The notes under the pieces are model-generated. The model was given only the letters and a program-made list of their open reading frames with translations, made no database searches and had not been told where the DNA came from. Source: Propionibacteriaceae bacterium UBA5174 (lineage in GTDB: Bacteria; Actinomycetota; Actinomycetes; Propionibacteriales; Propionibacteriaceae). Taken from it: a stretch of DNA of 15,346 nucleotides. The translations under genes were made by a program, and so were the position numbers. Every line of letters begins with the position of its first letter. The first letter of the stretch is position 1. Where the stretch lies: NCBI GenBank assembly GCA_002413345.1, contig DHWU01000065.1:1-15346 (forward strand), in the 5' to 3' direction. Of this stretch, positions 6,202 through 13,516 are shown piece after piece.

Positions 6202-7725
6202 ATGCGAATCACTCTCGCTCGGGCACTGGCTGTCGGGACTGCAGCTGTTGCCATGCTCGCTTTAACTCCCGCCGCCGTACCAGCTCAGGCAGCCGCTCCA
6301 ACTTGCGATGGAGTTTGGGTCATCGTCCAGCCCGATGAGGACTCCGCAGCTTCGGCGAGCGCCAAATGCGCAACTGAATACACCACCGGCATCCAGGCGT
6401 TGACTAGCGCTGGCTTCAAAATTGAACAGTCCAGCGGCACGGTCAGCCGAATCAACACGGCGCCGACCGATAGTGACTACAAGACCAACGGCGGCTATTA
6501 CTGGTCTTACTGGCACACCACCTTGACCACGGACGGGGCGCTGGGCGCCTGGGACTACTACAGCACCGGCGCTGCCCAATCAACACCGGCCAAGGGCGAA
6601 GCCGAAGGTTGGCTGCTGACCAAGAGTTTCACTGCCACCGGGCCAGCCATGACCCAGATTCCGGCCGCTGACTCAGGCGCTACTGCCGGTACCACCGCGA
6701 CGACCTCACCCAGCCCGTCAGCTACCGCCAAGACCGCCTCCACGACCACCAAGACCGCGATCTCAAATGCCGCCAAATATCTGGCTCAGAATTTGCCAAC
6801 TGAGGACGACGGAGCCGGTGCTTCAGCTCAGACCATTCTCGGGTTGGCCGCTGCTGGGGACTGCAGCTACGCCAGCACCATCCGCAGCCAGGTGGCCGCT
6901 TTGAAGCAACAAGCATCCGCCTACATCAAGGACAACCCTGGACGGGCGGCCACCTTGGCAATCACTGCCAGTGCCGTGGGAGAAGACCCCACCGATTTTG
7001 GCGGGATCGACCTGATTCAAGAGATTGCCAACGGAACCGACGCCGGCACCGGCCAGGTGGGCTCCTCAGCGAGCAGCTTCGTCCAGTCGTTGGCGATCAT
7101 CGCTTACGCACGGGCAGGCCAGACGATTCCGGCTGCGATGCTCACCAATCTCACTAGCTCCCAGGATTCCACTGGCGCCTTTGGGTATTCCTATGGCGGT
7201 ACTTTCTACTCCGACTACGACACCACGGGGCTGGCCATTCAGGCACTGCATGCCGCTGGCGGGCAAGACAGTGTCATCGCCAAGGCAGTTGCCTGGGCGT
7301 CCGCGGAGCAAAACAGCTCCGGGTACTGGCCAAATCCCTACTCCCCAGTGAACAGCACCGGCCTACTCGGCTCAGCCCTCGAATTGGTCGGGACCGACAC
7401 CGGCAAGGCAACCACCTGGATGGTCTCGCAGCAGTTGAAGGACGGCGGCCTACCCGGCGTACTCAATGGCACCGATTCCAACCGCTGGGCCACCCAGGAA
7501 GGTCTGTACTTACTGACCGGCACCACCTTGGCCACCGTGTCCATACCGCTGAACACCTGCAGTACCAACTCGACCGGGACTGCCGACGCCGTCGACACCT
7601 TGGCAAACACCGGCGCGGCCGCCTGGGTGGGCCCAGTTGGAGCGACCGGACTCGGCTTGGTTGTCCTGGGCAGCCTGCTGGTCGCGGCTCGCAGCGGCCG
7701 TCTTAGCCGGCGGGTCAGCCGGTGA
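6202..7725 (+). CDS. Surface-anchored putative cobalamin-capture protein (LAxTG)
   Basis: A 507-residue exported protein, first gene after the cobalamin riboswitch. Seen in order: a signal peptide (1-30, cleavage near AQA/AAP); an N-terminal domain of about 105 residues (35-139) with Cys35, Cys56, the YWSYWH motif (100-105) and EGW (135-137), shared with the next two gene products; a Thr/Ser/Pro linker (about 160-185); an alpha/alpha-barrel-like region (about 186-445) with prenyltransferase/squalene-oxidase-type repeats such as DSTGAFGYSYGG and DYDTTGLAIQALHAAGG; then LANTG (467-471), a hydrophobic stretch and an Arg-rich tail, a class E-type sortase signal. Intrinsic factor and transcobalamin pair an alpha/alpha barrel with a small C-terminal beta domain; here the order would be reversed. 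Cobalamin binding is inferred from this and the riboswitch. No cyclase DxDD motif is seen, so catalysis is unlikely. Confidence 0.8.
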   Translation: MRITLARALAVGTAAVAMLALTPAAVPAQAAAPTCDGVWVIVQPDEDSAASASAKCATEYTTGIQALTSAGFKIEQSSGTVSRINTAPTDSDYKTNGGYYWSYWHTTLTTDGALGAWDYYSTGAAQSTPAKGEAEGWLLTKSFTATGPAMTQIPAADSGATAGTTATTSPSPSATAKTASTTTKTAISNAAKYLAQNLPTEDDGAGASAQTILGLAAAGDCSYASTIRSQVAALKQQASAYIKDNPGRAATLAITASAVGEDPTDFGGIDLIQEIANGTDAGTGQVGSSASSFVQSLAIIAYARAGQTIPAAMLTNLTSSQDSTGAFGYSYGGTFYSDYDTTGLAIQALHAAGGQDSVIAKAVAWASAEQNSSGYWPNPYSPVNSTGLLGSALELVGTDTGKATTWMVSQQLKDGGLPGVLNGTDSNRWATQEGLYLLTGTTLATVSIPLNTCSTNSTGTADAVDTLANTGAAAWVGPVGATGLGLVVLGSLLVAARSGRLSRRVSR

Positions 7726-8453
7726 AGTTGCGCCAGTTAGTGATCGGCGCCGTTACCGCGGCGCTGATCACCACCTCTTTGGCTGCTAACCCCGCACAGG
7801 CCAACGCCAGCGCCTTGCCGACCCCGGTCAGTAGCTGTGCTGGGGTGTGGGTTGTGGTCGACCGAGGCAACGGTGCGGCCACCACCCGGTGCGCCACCAA
7901 ATACCGCACTGGTTTAGAAGCACTGCAAAGCGCTGGTTTCAACCTGGGGATGGATGGCGGCCTGGTCCTGCAGGTCCAGGGATTCCCGGCCACACCGGAT
8001 CCGAAATCCTTCAGTGATTACTGGTCCTACTGGCACGCCAACAAGAACGCCGACGGAACCTTCGGCACTTGGAGCTATTCCAACCTTGGTGCTGGGTCTT
8101 ATCACCCGACCAAGGGCTCAGTTGAAGGCTGGCGGTTCGGTGACGGCGGCACCATTTCACCGCAGCCGAAGCCACCCCGCGGCTATGCGAAATCGCCAGC
8201 CCCGAAGGTCTCCGGCAAGACCAAAAAGGGGCGAACGCTGACCCTGAAGACCGGTGCTTGGAGCCCAAAGCCAGATCGAATCTCGATTAAGTGGTACCGC
8301 AACGGCAAACAGATCAAGACCAAGGCGAAGACCACCTACAAGCTGGTCAGAGCCGACGTCGGTAAACGGATCACAGCCGGTATTACTGTCTCGGGCATCG
8401 GCCTGCAGACTGTGACTGCCACTTCCAAAGCCACCGCGAAGGTGACCAAATGA
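7722..8453 (+). CDS. Secreted paralogue of the capture domain with C-terminal Ig-like domain
   Basis: A 243-residue protein with a signal peptide (about 1-29, cleavage near AQA/NAS). The capture-type domain (about 39-139) has Cys39, Cys57, YWSYWHA (100-106), NADG, WSYSNLG, SYHPTKG and EGW (135-137). After a Pro-rich hinge, a C-terminal domain (about 158-243) has the pattern of bacterial Ig-like modules: VSGKTKKGRTLTLKTGAW, IKWYRNGKQIK, TYKLVRADVGKRITAGI. There is no membrane segment or sortase signal, so it is probably secreted or held at the wall by contacts. The very Lys-rich Ig-like part could bind acidic wall polymers (inference). Its GTG start overlaps the previous stop (GTGA) and its own stop overlaps the next gene (ATGA), so expression is coupled. 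Confidence 0.78.
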   Translation: MKLRQLVIGAVTAALITTSLAANPAQANASALPTPVSSCAGVWVVVDRGNGAATTRCATKYRTGLEALQSAGFNLGMDGGLVLQVQGFPATPDPKSFSDYWSYWHANKNADGTFGTWSYSNLGAGSYHPTKGSVEGWRFGDGGTISPQPKPPRGYAKSPAPKVSGKTKKGRTLTLKTGAWSPKPDRISIKWYRNGKQIKTKAKTTYKLVRADVGKRITAGITVSGIGLQTVTATSKATAKVTK

Positions 8454-9205
8454 GGCGGACCTTCTTTCTGGTCCTGGCCCTGTGGGCGATGGGTTCTTGG
8501 TTTGGGACGACGCCGGCGGCAGCTCAGGACTACTCCGCCTGCAATGGAGTACAGGTGATCGTCGACTACGGCAGCCTTGGCGGCGGAGTGCAAAGCGGCT
8601 GCGCTACCAGCTTCAGTACCGGGACGGCGGCGCTGCGCAGCGCAGGTCTTACGCCAGCCCTGGATAACGGCATGGTCACTCAGATCAGGACGAAACCGGC
8701 AACCTCAGATATCAACAAGGCCTACTGGTCGTACTGGCATGCCACCCGCAATGCCGATGGCAGCTACTCCAGTTGGAGCTACTCCAATCTGGGCGCAACC
8801 TCCTATCACCCAACTAAGGGCAATGCCGAGGGCTGGCACTTCGTCAGTCTCAGCGACGCAGCATCCGGTCCGAACGCAAGGCCGGCGAAGAATCCGGTGG
8901 GCACCGCAACGGCCAATTCGAAATCCACTACGCCCACCACGGCTTCGACCAGCGCTGACCCGGGTGCTGCCGCCACCTCGGCCACCACATCGGCCGCCTC
9001 CTCAGCTGCCGAGACCAGTGCGGCTGCGGCAAGCGCACCCGGCGATTCACCCAGTGCTGCGGCCACCCCCAGCTGGTTCGACGAAGTTGTCTCTGACCCT
9101 CAAGATTCCGGCACTCCAGTGCCACTGATAGCTACCGGTGCGACGGTGGCGTTCAGCGGAGCAGGTGCTGGCGCCTGGTGGTTCTTGAAAGGACGCAAAC
9201 GCTGA
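8450..9205 (+). CDS. Exported paralogue of the capture domain with Ser/Thr/Ala stalk and C-terminal anchor
   Basis: A 251-residue protein with a signal peptide (1-25, AAA/AQ region). The shared domain spans about 31-131 with Cys31, Cys51, YWSYWHATRNADG (92-104), WSYSNLG, SYHPTKG and EGW (127-129). Next comes a low-complexity Ala/Ser/Thr-rich stalk (about 150-205), then a C-terminal hydrophobic segment (about 229-246) and the basic tail KGRKR. LIATG (226-230) directly before the hydrophobic segment resembles a sorting signal but differs from LAxTG at position 2, so it may be either sortase-anchored or a plain membrane anchor. It could stand close to the ECF complex and hand on ligand, since its gene directly abuts ecfT. 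The ligand-binding role is inferred from riboswitch control and neighbours only. Confidence 0.75.
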   Translation: MRRTFFLVLALWAMGSWFGTTPAAAQDYSACNGVQVIVDYGSLGGGVQSGCATSFSTGTAALRSAGLTPALDNGMVTQIRTKPATSDINKAYWSYWHATRNADGSYSSWSYSNLGATSYHPTKGNAEGWHFVSLSDAASGPNARPAKNPVGTATANSKSTTPTTASTSADPGAAATSATTSAASSAAETSAAAASAPGDSPSAAATPSWFDEVVSDPQDSGTPVPLIATGATVAFSGAGAGAWWFLKGRKR

Positions 9206-10362
9206 AATCACTCCACCCGTTGGCTTGGTGGGCTTGGGCGATCGGCATCGGGATCGCCGTCAACGGCACCACCAACCCGCTGTTACTGGCTCTGATCGCC
9301 CTGGCCTTGGTCTGGGTGGTACTGCTGCGCCGCTCGTCCGCGCCGTGGGCTCGGTCAGTGCGGGCCTATTTGATCTTGGGTGGATTCGTCATCGCAATGC
9401 GCGTGTTCTTTCAGATCGTGATCGGCGCCAAGACCGGCGACACCATATTGTTCGCGCTGCCAGAGATTCCGCTTCCCGATTGGGCCGCTGGCATCCGGCT
9501 GGGTGGCCCGATCACCGCTGAGGCTTTGGCCTACACCATCAACGATGCCCTTCGACTAGCCGTGCTGCTGCTCTGTCTAGGCGCGGCCAATGCCTTGGCC
9601 AATCCTCGCCAAGCCCTGCGGTCGATGCCAGCGGCACTTTACGAAGCCTCCGCTGCGGTTGTGGTGGCCCTCAGTGTGGCGCCCCAACTGATCGAGAGCG
9701 GCCAGCGCGTCCTCAAAGCCCGGCGGACGCGGGGCACGAACACCAAAGGCCTGCGTTCGTTGGCTTCCGTGATCCTGCCGGTGATGGCCGATTCCATTGA
9801 ACGGTCGATGTCCCTGGCCGCAGGCATGGAAGCGCGCGGCTTCGCCCGCACCCGCGGCCTGCCTGTTCGCGGCTCGCTAACCCTGATGATCAGTTCGTCC
9901 ATGCTGGCGACCCTCGGCGCATTTGTGCTGCTGAGTACCGATTTTCGACTATTGGCAGTCGGCTGCCTAGTGATCGGCCTGGTAGGCGCCGGGTTCGGAC
10001 TGCGGCTGGCTGGTAAACGGCTCGCCGTCACTCGCTACCGGCAGCAGCCGTGGCGCGTCCGCGACACCGTGGTGAGCGGGTTTGGCCTGCTAGCCGCTGT
10101 CGTCGTGCTGACCATCGGCGGGCTCAACCCCAACGATCTGTCGGCGAGCCTGCTGCAGTGGCTGGATCCCCAAGCGCTGTTCCCCAGCACCGATCCGTTG
10201 ACCTGGCCACAGCTCAGCGTCCCAATGCTGCTGGTGGTGGGCCTGGTTGCTGCACCCCTGGCGGTGACCGGCAAGGACCGGATTGACGTTACCGAATCGG
10301 TTCGAAACGACACGATGGTGCGCAGCCTGCGTCCCAAAGCAGAGATCCTGGTGACTTCGTGA
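9202..10362 (+). CDS. ecfT: ECF transporter transmembrane component EcfT (CbiQ-like)
   Basis: The membrane coupling subunit of an energy-coupling-factor vitamin importer. It is 386 residues from the start used here, longer than the usual 250-270 because of extra C-terminal membrane segments. The two coupling-helix signatures that contact the ATPase are visible as ARRTRG (about 173-178) and EARGFARTRG (about 210-219). Membrane segments lie near 10-44, 58-78, 118-136, 150-162, 232-270, 290-310 and 340-355. I place the start at CTG 9202: a GAAAGGA Shine-Dalgarno at 9187-9193 lies 8 nt upstream, CTG overlaps the previous TGA as CTGA just like the other junctions, and homologues as I recall begin right before LHPxAWW. 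The alternative is GTG 9178, overlapping the previous gene by 28 nt. Confidence 0.9.
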   Translation: MKSLHPLAWWAWAIGIGIAVNGTTNPLLLALIALALVWVVLLRRSSAPWARSVRAYLILGGFVIAMRVFFQIVIGAKTGDTILFALPEIPLPDWAAGIRLGGPITAEALAYTINDALRLAVLLLCLGAANALANPRQALRSMPAALYEASAAVVVALSVAPQLIESGQRVLKARRTRGTNTKGLRSLASVILPVMADSIERSMSLAAGMEARGFARTRGLPVRGSLTLMISSSMLATLGAFVLLSTDFRLLAVGCLVIGLVGAGFGLRLAGKRLAVTRYRQQPWRVRDTVVSGFGLLAAVVVLTIGGLNPNDLSASLLQWLDPQALFPSTDPLTWPQLSVPMLLVVGLVAAPLAVTGKDRIDVTESVRNDTMVRSLRPKAEILVTS

Positions 10363-11954
10363 TCACCTTCGACCAAGTCAGCCACACCTACCCCGAATCC
10401 GCCCAGCCCACCTTGGATCGGGTCAGTTTCAGCTTGTCTGAAGGCGATCTGTGCCTGGTCGTGGGGCCGACCGGCTCGGGTAAATCGACCCTTCTGGGTG
10501 CCATCAACGGGTTGGTGCCGCATTTCACCGGCGGACGGTTCTCGGGGCAGATCCGAGTCGATGGCCGCGACACCACCAAACACCGCCCGCGCGAGCTAGC
10601 TGACTTGGTCGGTTACGTCGGCCAAGACCCAGTGCGCGGCTTTGTCACCGACACCGTCGAGGACGAAATCGCCTACGGCATGGAACAACTCGGCACCGCG
10701 CCGATGGTGATGCGCAAGCGGGTCGAAGAGACCTTGGATTTGTTGGGCATCGCCGAACTACGTCGGCGTCCGTTGACTGAGCTGTCTGGTGGGCAACAAC
10801 AGCGGGTGGCCATCGCCGCGGTACTCGCCGCCCAGCCAAAGGTGCTGGTGTTGGATGAACCCACCTCGGCCTTGGACGCCACCGCCGCCGCTGATGTGCT
10901 GTCGGCGATCACCACTTTGGTCCACGAAGTCGGGCTCACGGTAGTGCTGGCTGAACATCGGCTCGAGCGCGTGATGCAGGCCGCCGATTCCATGCTGTGG
11001 CTTCCCGGGGACGGCAGCGTTCGGCATGGTGGGGTGGCCGAGCTACTGGCTCAGGCCAACATCACCCCGCCGCTGGCCGCTTTGGCTCAGGTGCTGGGCT
11101 GGCCGACCGTCCCACTCAGCGTCCGCGAGGCCAGACGCCGCGCAACCGGCATTCAGATTCGCCCACGGCCCGAAACCCCGACATCCCACACTGAGTTGGC
11201 GGTGGGAGCCACCGATCTTCAGGTGCGCTTCGGTGAAATCAAAGCCGTGCATGGCGTCAGCCTGGAGTTGTTCGCAGGCACCATCACCGCAGTGCTGGGA
11301 CGCAATGGTGCCGGCAAGTCGTCTCTGCTTTGGGCGCTACAAGGGGCACTCACGTGTGGCGGTGAGATCGAGGTCGCCGGCCAAGACCCCCGTCGGCTGA
11401 ATGCGAACCAGGCCCGCAGACTGGTGGCCCTAGTGCCGCAGACTGCCGCCGATCTGCTGTATCTACCCACAGTGGAGGCCGAATGTGGGCAAGCCGACGT
11501 CGAAAGTGAGGCGAGCCCTGGCACCACCGCGGCCCTGCTCACCCGCCTGGGAATGCAGCTGCCACCAGATCGTGATCCGCGTGACCTTTCGGAGGGGCAG
11601 CGGCTGGCCCTGGTGCTCGCGATCCAACTTGCGGCCGGTCCGAAGGTGTTGTTGTTGGACGAACCAACTCGCGGCTTGGATTACCAAGCCAAGGCTGAGT
11701 TGCATCAGATTCTGGACCAATTCGCTAGCAATGGCACCGCGATCCTGATCAGCACCCATGATGTCGAGTTCGCGGCGGCGACCAGCCAGAACCTCCTGCT
11801 GATGGCCGACGGCGAGATTGTGGCCGCTGGCCCCACCGCCGATCTACTCACTTCTTCGGCCGCGTATTCACCCCAGATGTCGAAGGTGTTCAGTCCGGTC
11901 AAAGTACTCACGGTGGCCGACGTGGCCGCCGGGCTGTGGGATCCCCGCCCATGA
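10359..11954 (+). CDS. ECF transporter ATPase, fused EcfA-EcfA' (two ABC domains)
   Basis: A 531-residue protein uniting the two cytoplasmic ATPase subunits that power the ECF importer. The first ABC domain (about 1-235) has Walker A GPTGSGKST (36-44), Q-loop Gln89, signature LSGGQ (142-146), Walker B VLVLDE (162-167) and switch His200. The second (about 280-500) has Walker A GRNGAGKSS (314-322), Gln361, a variant signature LSEGQ (410-414), Walker B VLLLDE (430-435) and His467. All catalytic residues are present in both, so both sites may be active, with the second signature slightly degenerate. Fused ECF ATPases are common in actinobacteria. The GTG start overlaps the ecfT stop (GTGA), and the stop overlaps the S-component start (ATGA). 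Confidence 0.93.
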   Translation: MITFDQVSHTYPESAQPTLDRVSFSLSEGDLCLVVGPTGSGKSTLLGAINGLVPHFTGGRFSGQIRVDGRDTTKHRPRELADLVGYVGQDPVRGFVTDTVEDEIAYGMEQLGTAPMVMRKRVEETLDLLGIAELRRRPLTELSGGQQQRVAIAAVLAAQPKVLVLDEPTSALDATAAADVLSAITTLVHEVGLTVVLAEHRLERVMQAADSMLWLPGDGSVRHGGVAELLAQANITPPLAALAQVLGWPTVPLSVREARRRATGIQIRPRPETPTSHTELAVGATDLQVRFGEIKAVHGVSLELFAGTITAVLGRNGAGKSSLLWALQGALTCGGEIEVAGQDPRRLNANQARRLVALVPQTAADLLYLPTVEAECGQADVESEASPGTTAALLTRLGMQLPPDRDPRDLSEGQRLALVLAIQLAAGPKVLLLDEPTRGLDYQAKAELHQILDQFASNGTAILISTHDVEFAAATSQNLLLMADGEIVAAGPTADLLTSSAAYSPQMSKVFSPVKVLTVADVAAGLWDPRP

Positions 11955-12760
11955 CTAGCTATTTGGGTACGGTTCCGGACAGCCACCGCCAGCGAGTCAG
12001 CCTGGCGCTGGCTTCGACCATCATCGTGGGCGCCACCTCATTCGCTTGGCCGCTGTTCCTGGCGCCGAGTTCCGGAATGAAACCCGAGCAGGCAGTCTGG
12101 GTGTTTGCCCTGGTGCTGCCAATGGTGCTGGCCACGATCTTGGCTGAGTTGACCAGTGGTCGAATGGACGTCAAAGCCTTGGCCATGTTGGGAGTACTGG
12201 CAGCCTTCGGCACTGTGCTGCGTCCGCTCAGCGCGGGGACGGCCGGCTTCGAGCTGATCTTCTTCCTGATCATCTTGGCCGGCCGGGTCTATGGACCGAG
12301 CTTCGGCTTTGCCCTAGGGGCGATCACCTTGTTCACCTCCGCCTTGATCACCTCGGGAGTGGGCCCGTGGCTGCCGTACCAGATGATCAGCGCTGGTTTT
12401 GTGGGGCTCTTCGCCGGTCTACTCCCCAAAGCCTCGGGCAAAGCCGAACTAGCGCTGCTGGCCAGCTATGGCATGCTCTCGGCCTTTGCCTACGGCTGGT
12501 TCATGGACTTTGCCTTTTGGCCGTTCGGCATCGGCAACAGCACCCAGCTGTCCTTCGATCCGGCTGCCTCGCCGCTGACGAACCTGCATCGCTTCGTGCT
12601 GTATAACCTGGCTACGTCCATGGGCTGGAATCTTGGCCGTGCGCTCACCAATGCAGCGCTGATCGCTCTGCTCGGCACACCACTGCTGCGGCTGTTGCGG
12701 CGCTCGGCCCGGAAGGCGCAACTGGCTGGCCCAGCAATTGCTGCTTCAACCTCGGAATAG
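11951..12760 (+). CDS. ECF transporter substrate-binding S component, predicted cobalamin-specific
   Basis: A 269-residue integral membrane protein with about six hydrophobic segments (near 15-40, 45-65, 74-90, 95-125, 130-160 and 180-255 in part) and charged termini, as expected for an S component that toppling-delivers its vitamin to EcfT. Features include the helix AELTSGRMDVKALAMLGVLA, FELIFFLIILAGRVYG, FGFALGAITLFTSALIT and the aromatic FAYGWFMDFAFWPFG loop. Substrate specificity is inferred from the cobalamin riboswitch that heads the operon; sequence alone would leave it open. ATG 11951 is chosen over GTG 11936 because it forms the 4-nt ATGA overlap seen throughout this operon. It is the last gene; a small CTCCC/GGGAG hairpin (12770-12784) follows. 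Confidence 0.85.
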   Translation: MTSYLGTVPDSHRQRVSLALASTIIVGATSFAWPLFLAPSSGMKPEQAVWVFALVLPMVLATILAELTSGRMDVKALAMLGVLAAFGTVLRPLSAGTAGFELIFFLIILAGRVYGPSFGFALGAITLFTSALITSGVGPWLPYQMISAGFVGLFAGLLPKASGKAELALLASYGMLSAFAYGWFMDFAFWPFGIGNSTQLSFDPAASPLTNLHRFVLYNLATSMGWNLGRALTNAALIALLGTPLLRLLRRSARKAQLAGPAIAASTSE

Positions 12761-12769
12761 CTTCCCTAG

Positions 12770-12784
12770 CTCCCCGGTTGGGAG
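12770..12784 (+). terminator. Weak hairpin after the ECF operon
   Basis: CTCCC (12770-12774), loop CGGTT and GGGAG (12780-12784) form a 5-bp stem 9 nt past the S-component stop without a U-tract. Termination would be leaky, so some read-through into the superoxide dismutase gene is possible. Confidence 0.25.
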
Positions 12785-12793
12785 TAAGTGTTT

Positions 12794-12805
12794 GGTTGAC
12801 CAACC
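12794..12805 (+). promoter_or_regulatory. Palindrome in the sod leader
   Basis: GGTTG-AC-CAACC is a perfect 5-bp inverted repeat around a 2-nt centre, 17 nt before the sod start and just ahead of its ribosome-binding site GAAAGGGAA (12806-12814). It could be a regulator site for the dismutase or chance; no known operator is recognised. The TTGACC inside it is too close to the start codon to be a normal -35 box. Confidence 0.25.
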
Positions 12806-12821
12806 GAAAGGGAACCCTCTG

Positions 12822-13430
12822 ATGGCCTATACCCTGCCTGACCTCGATTACGACTACAGCGCTTTGTCGCGCGCAATCTCGGCCGAGATTGTTGAACTGC
12901 ACCACTCCAAGCACCATGCGGCCTACGTAGCTGGCGCTAACACCGCTCAGGAAAAGCTCGCTGACGCGCGTACCAAGGGCGATTTCGCCGCGCTGCCCAA
13001 GTTGGAGAAGGATCTTGCCTTCCATCTGGGTGGCCACATCAACCACTCCATTTACTGGAAGAACATGTCACCGAACGGTGGCGGCGAGCCTGGTGGCGAC
13101 GTAGCTGCCGCACTCGGCGAATACTTCGGATCTTTCACCGGCTTCAAGGGCCAGTTCGAGGCGGCAGCTAACTCGCTGCAAGGTTCGGGCTGGGCCGCCT
13201 TGGTCTGGGACACCTTCAGCGGCCAGCTGAACATCAACCAGATCTACGACCACCAGAACAACGTACCGGCCGGCCAACTGCCACTACTGCTGCTAGATAT
13301 GTGGGAACACTCCTTTTACCTGCAGTACAAGAACGTCAAGGCTGACTATGTGAAGGCCTGGTGGACCGTGGTCAATTGGGACGACGTAGCTACCCGGCTA
13401 GCCAAGGCAAAAGCTGCCGATCTGGCTTGA
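12822..13430 (+). CDS. sodA: Superoxide dismutase, Fe/Mn family
   Basis: Converts superoxide to oxygen and hydrogen peroxide in the cytoplasm. The 202-residue protein has the whole fold: N-terminal LPDLDYDYSALSRAIS, then the first ligand His27 in LHHSKHHAAYV, His75 in GGHINHSIYW, and Asp159 and His163 in LLDMWEHSFYLQY. The stretch YDHQNNVPAG keeps the His (H144) that corresponds to His145 of the iron enzyme of Mycobacterium tuberculosis, where manganese relatives have Gln, so iron or mixed metal use is suggested. The frame opens at 12738, but ATG 12822 follows GAAAGGGAA at a good distance and starts the protein exactly as in the family. A strong intrinsic terminator follows. Confidence 0.96.
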   Translation: MAYTLPDLDYDYSALSRAISAEIVELHHSKHHAAYVAGANTAQEKLADARTKGDFAALPKLEKDLAFHLGGHINHSIYWKNMSPNGGGEPGGDVAAALGEYFGSFTGFKGQFEAAANSLQGSGWAALVWDTFSGQLNINQIYDHQNNVPAGQLPLLLLDMWEHSFYLQYKNVKADYVKAWWTVVNWDDVATRLAKAKAADLA

Positions 13431-13445
13431 TCCAATACCCATCAG

Positions 13446-13483
13446 CGATGGCGTCACCGGACTCTCGGTGGCGCCATCGTTTT
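13446..13483 (+). terminator. Rho-independent terminator after sodA
   Basis: A 14-bp stem CGATGGCGTCACCG (13446-13459) pairs with CGGTGGCGCCATCG (13466-13479) with a single G-T wobble. The loop is GACTCT, followed directly by TTTT (13480-13483). This is a textbook intrinsic terminator, 15 nt past the sodA stop. Confidence 0.92.
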
Positions 13484-13516
13484 GCGCCTGGCGACACGCC
13501 CACACCCCCTCCACTT

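Larger units (their letters stand above)
5951..6202 (+). promoter_or_regulatory. Long-range complement to the B12 operon ribosome-binding site
   Basis: TTCCTGGTCC at 5951-5960 is exactly complementary over 10 nt to GGACCAGGAA at 6193-6202, which spans the ribosome-binding site and the A of the first operon start codon. CCTGGT at 6116-6121, at the 3' edge of the aptamer, can pair with the same site over 6 nt (ACCAGG 6195-6200). If transcription starts upstream of 5951, these are two rival ways to hide the ribosome-binding site. Functional meaning is inferred. Confidence 0.35.

Noticed and set aside
6760..7540. A genuine squalene-hopene or terpene cyclase activity for the barrel-like region.
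   Set aside because: The protein is exported and wall-anchored, and no DxDD or equivalent catalytic motif is seen; a binding role fits better.
12738..12821. A sodA start 28 codons upstream.
   Set aside because: The extension overlaps the S-component gene, is unlike the family, and the ATG at 12822 has a proper ribosome-binding site.
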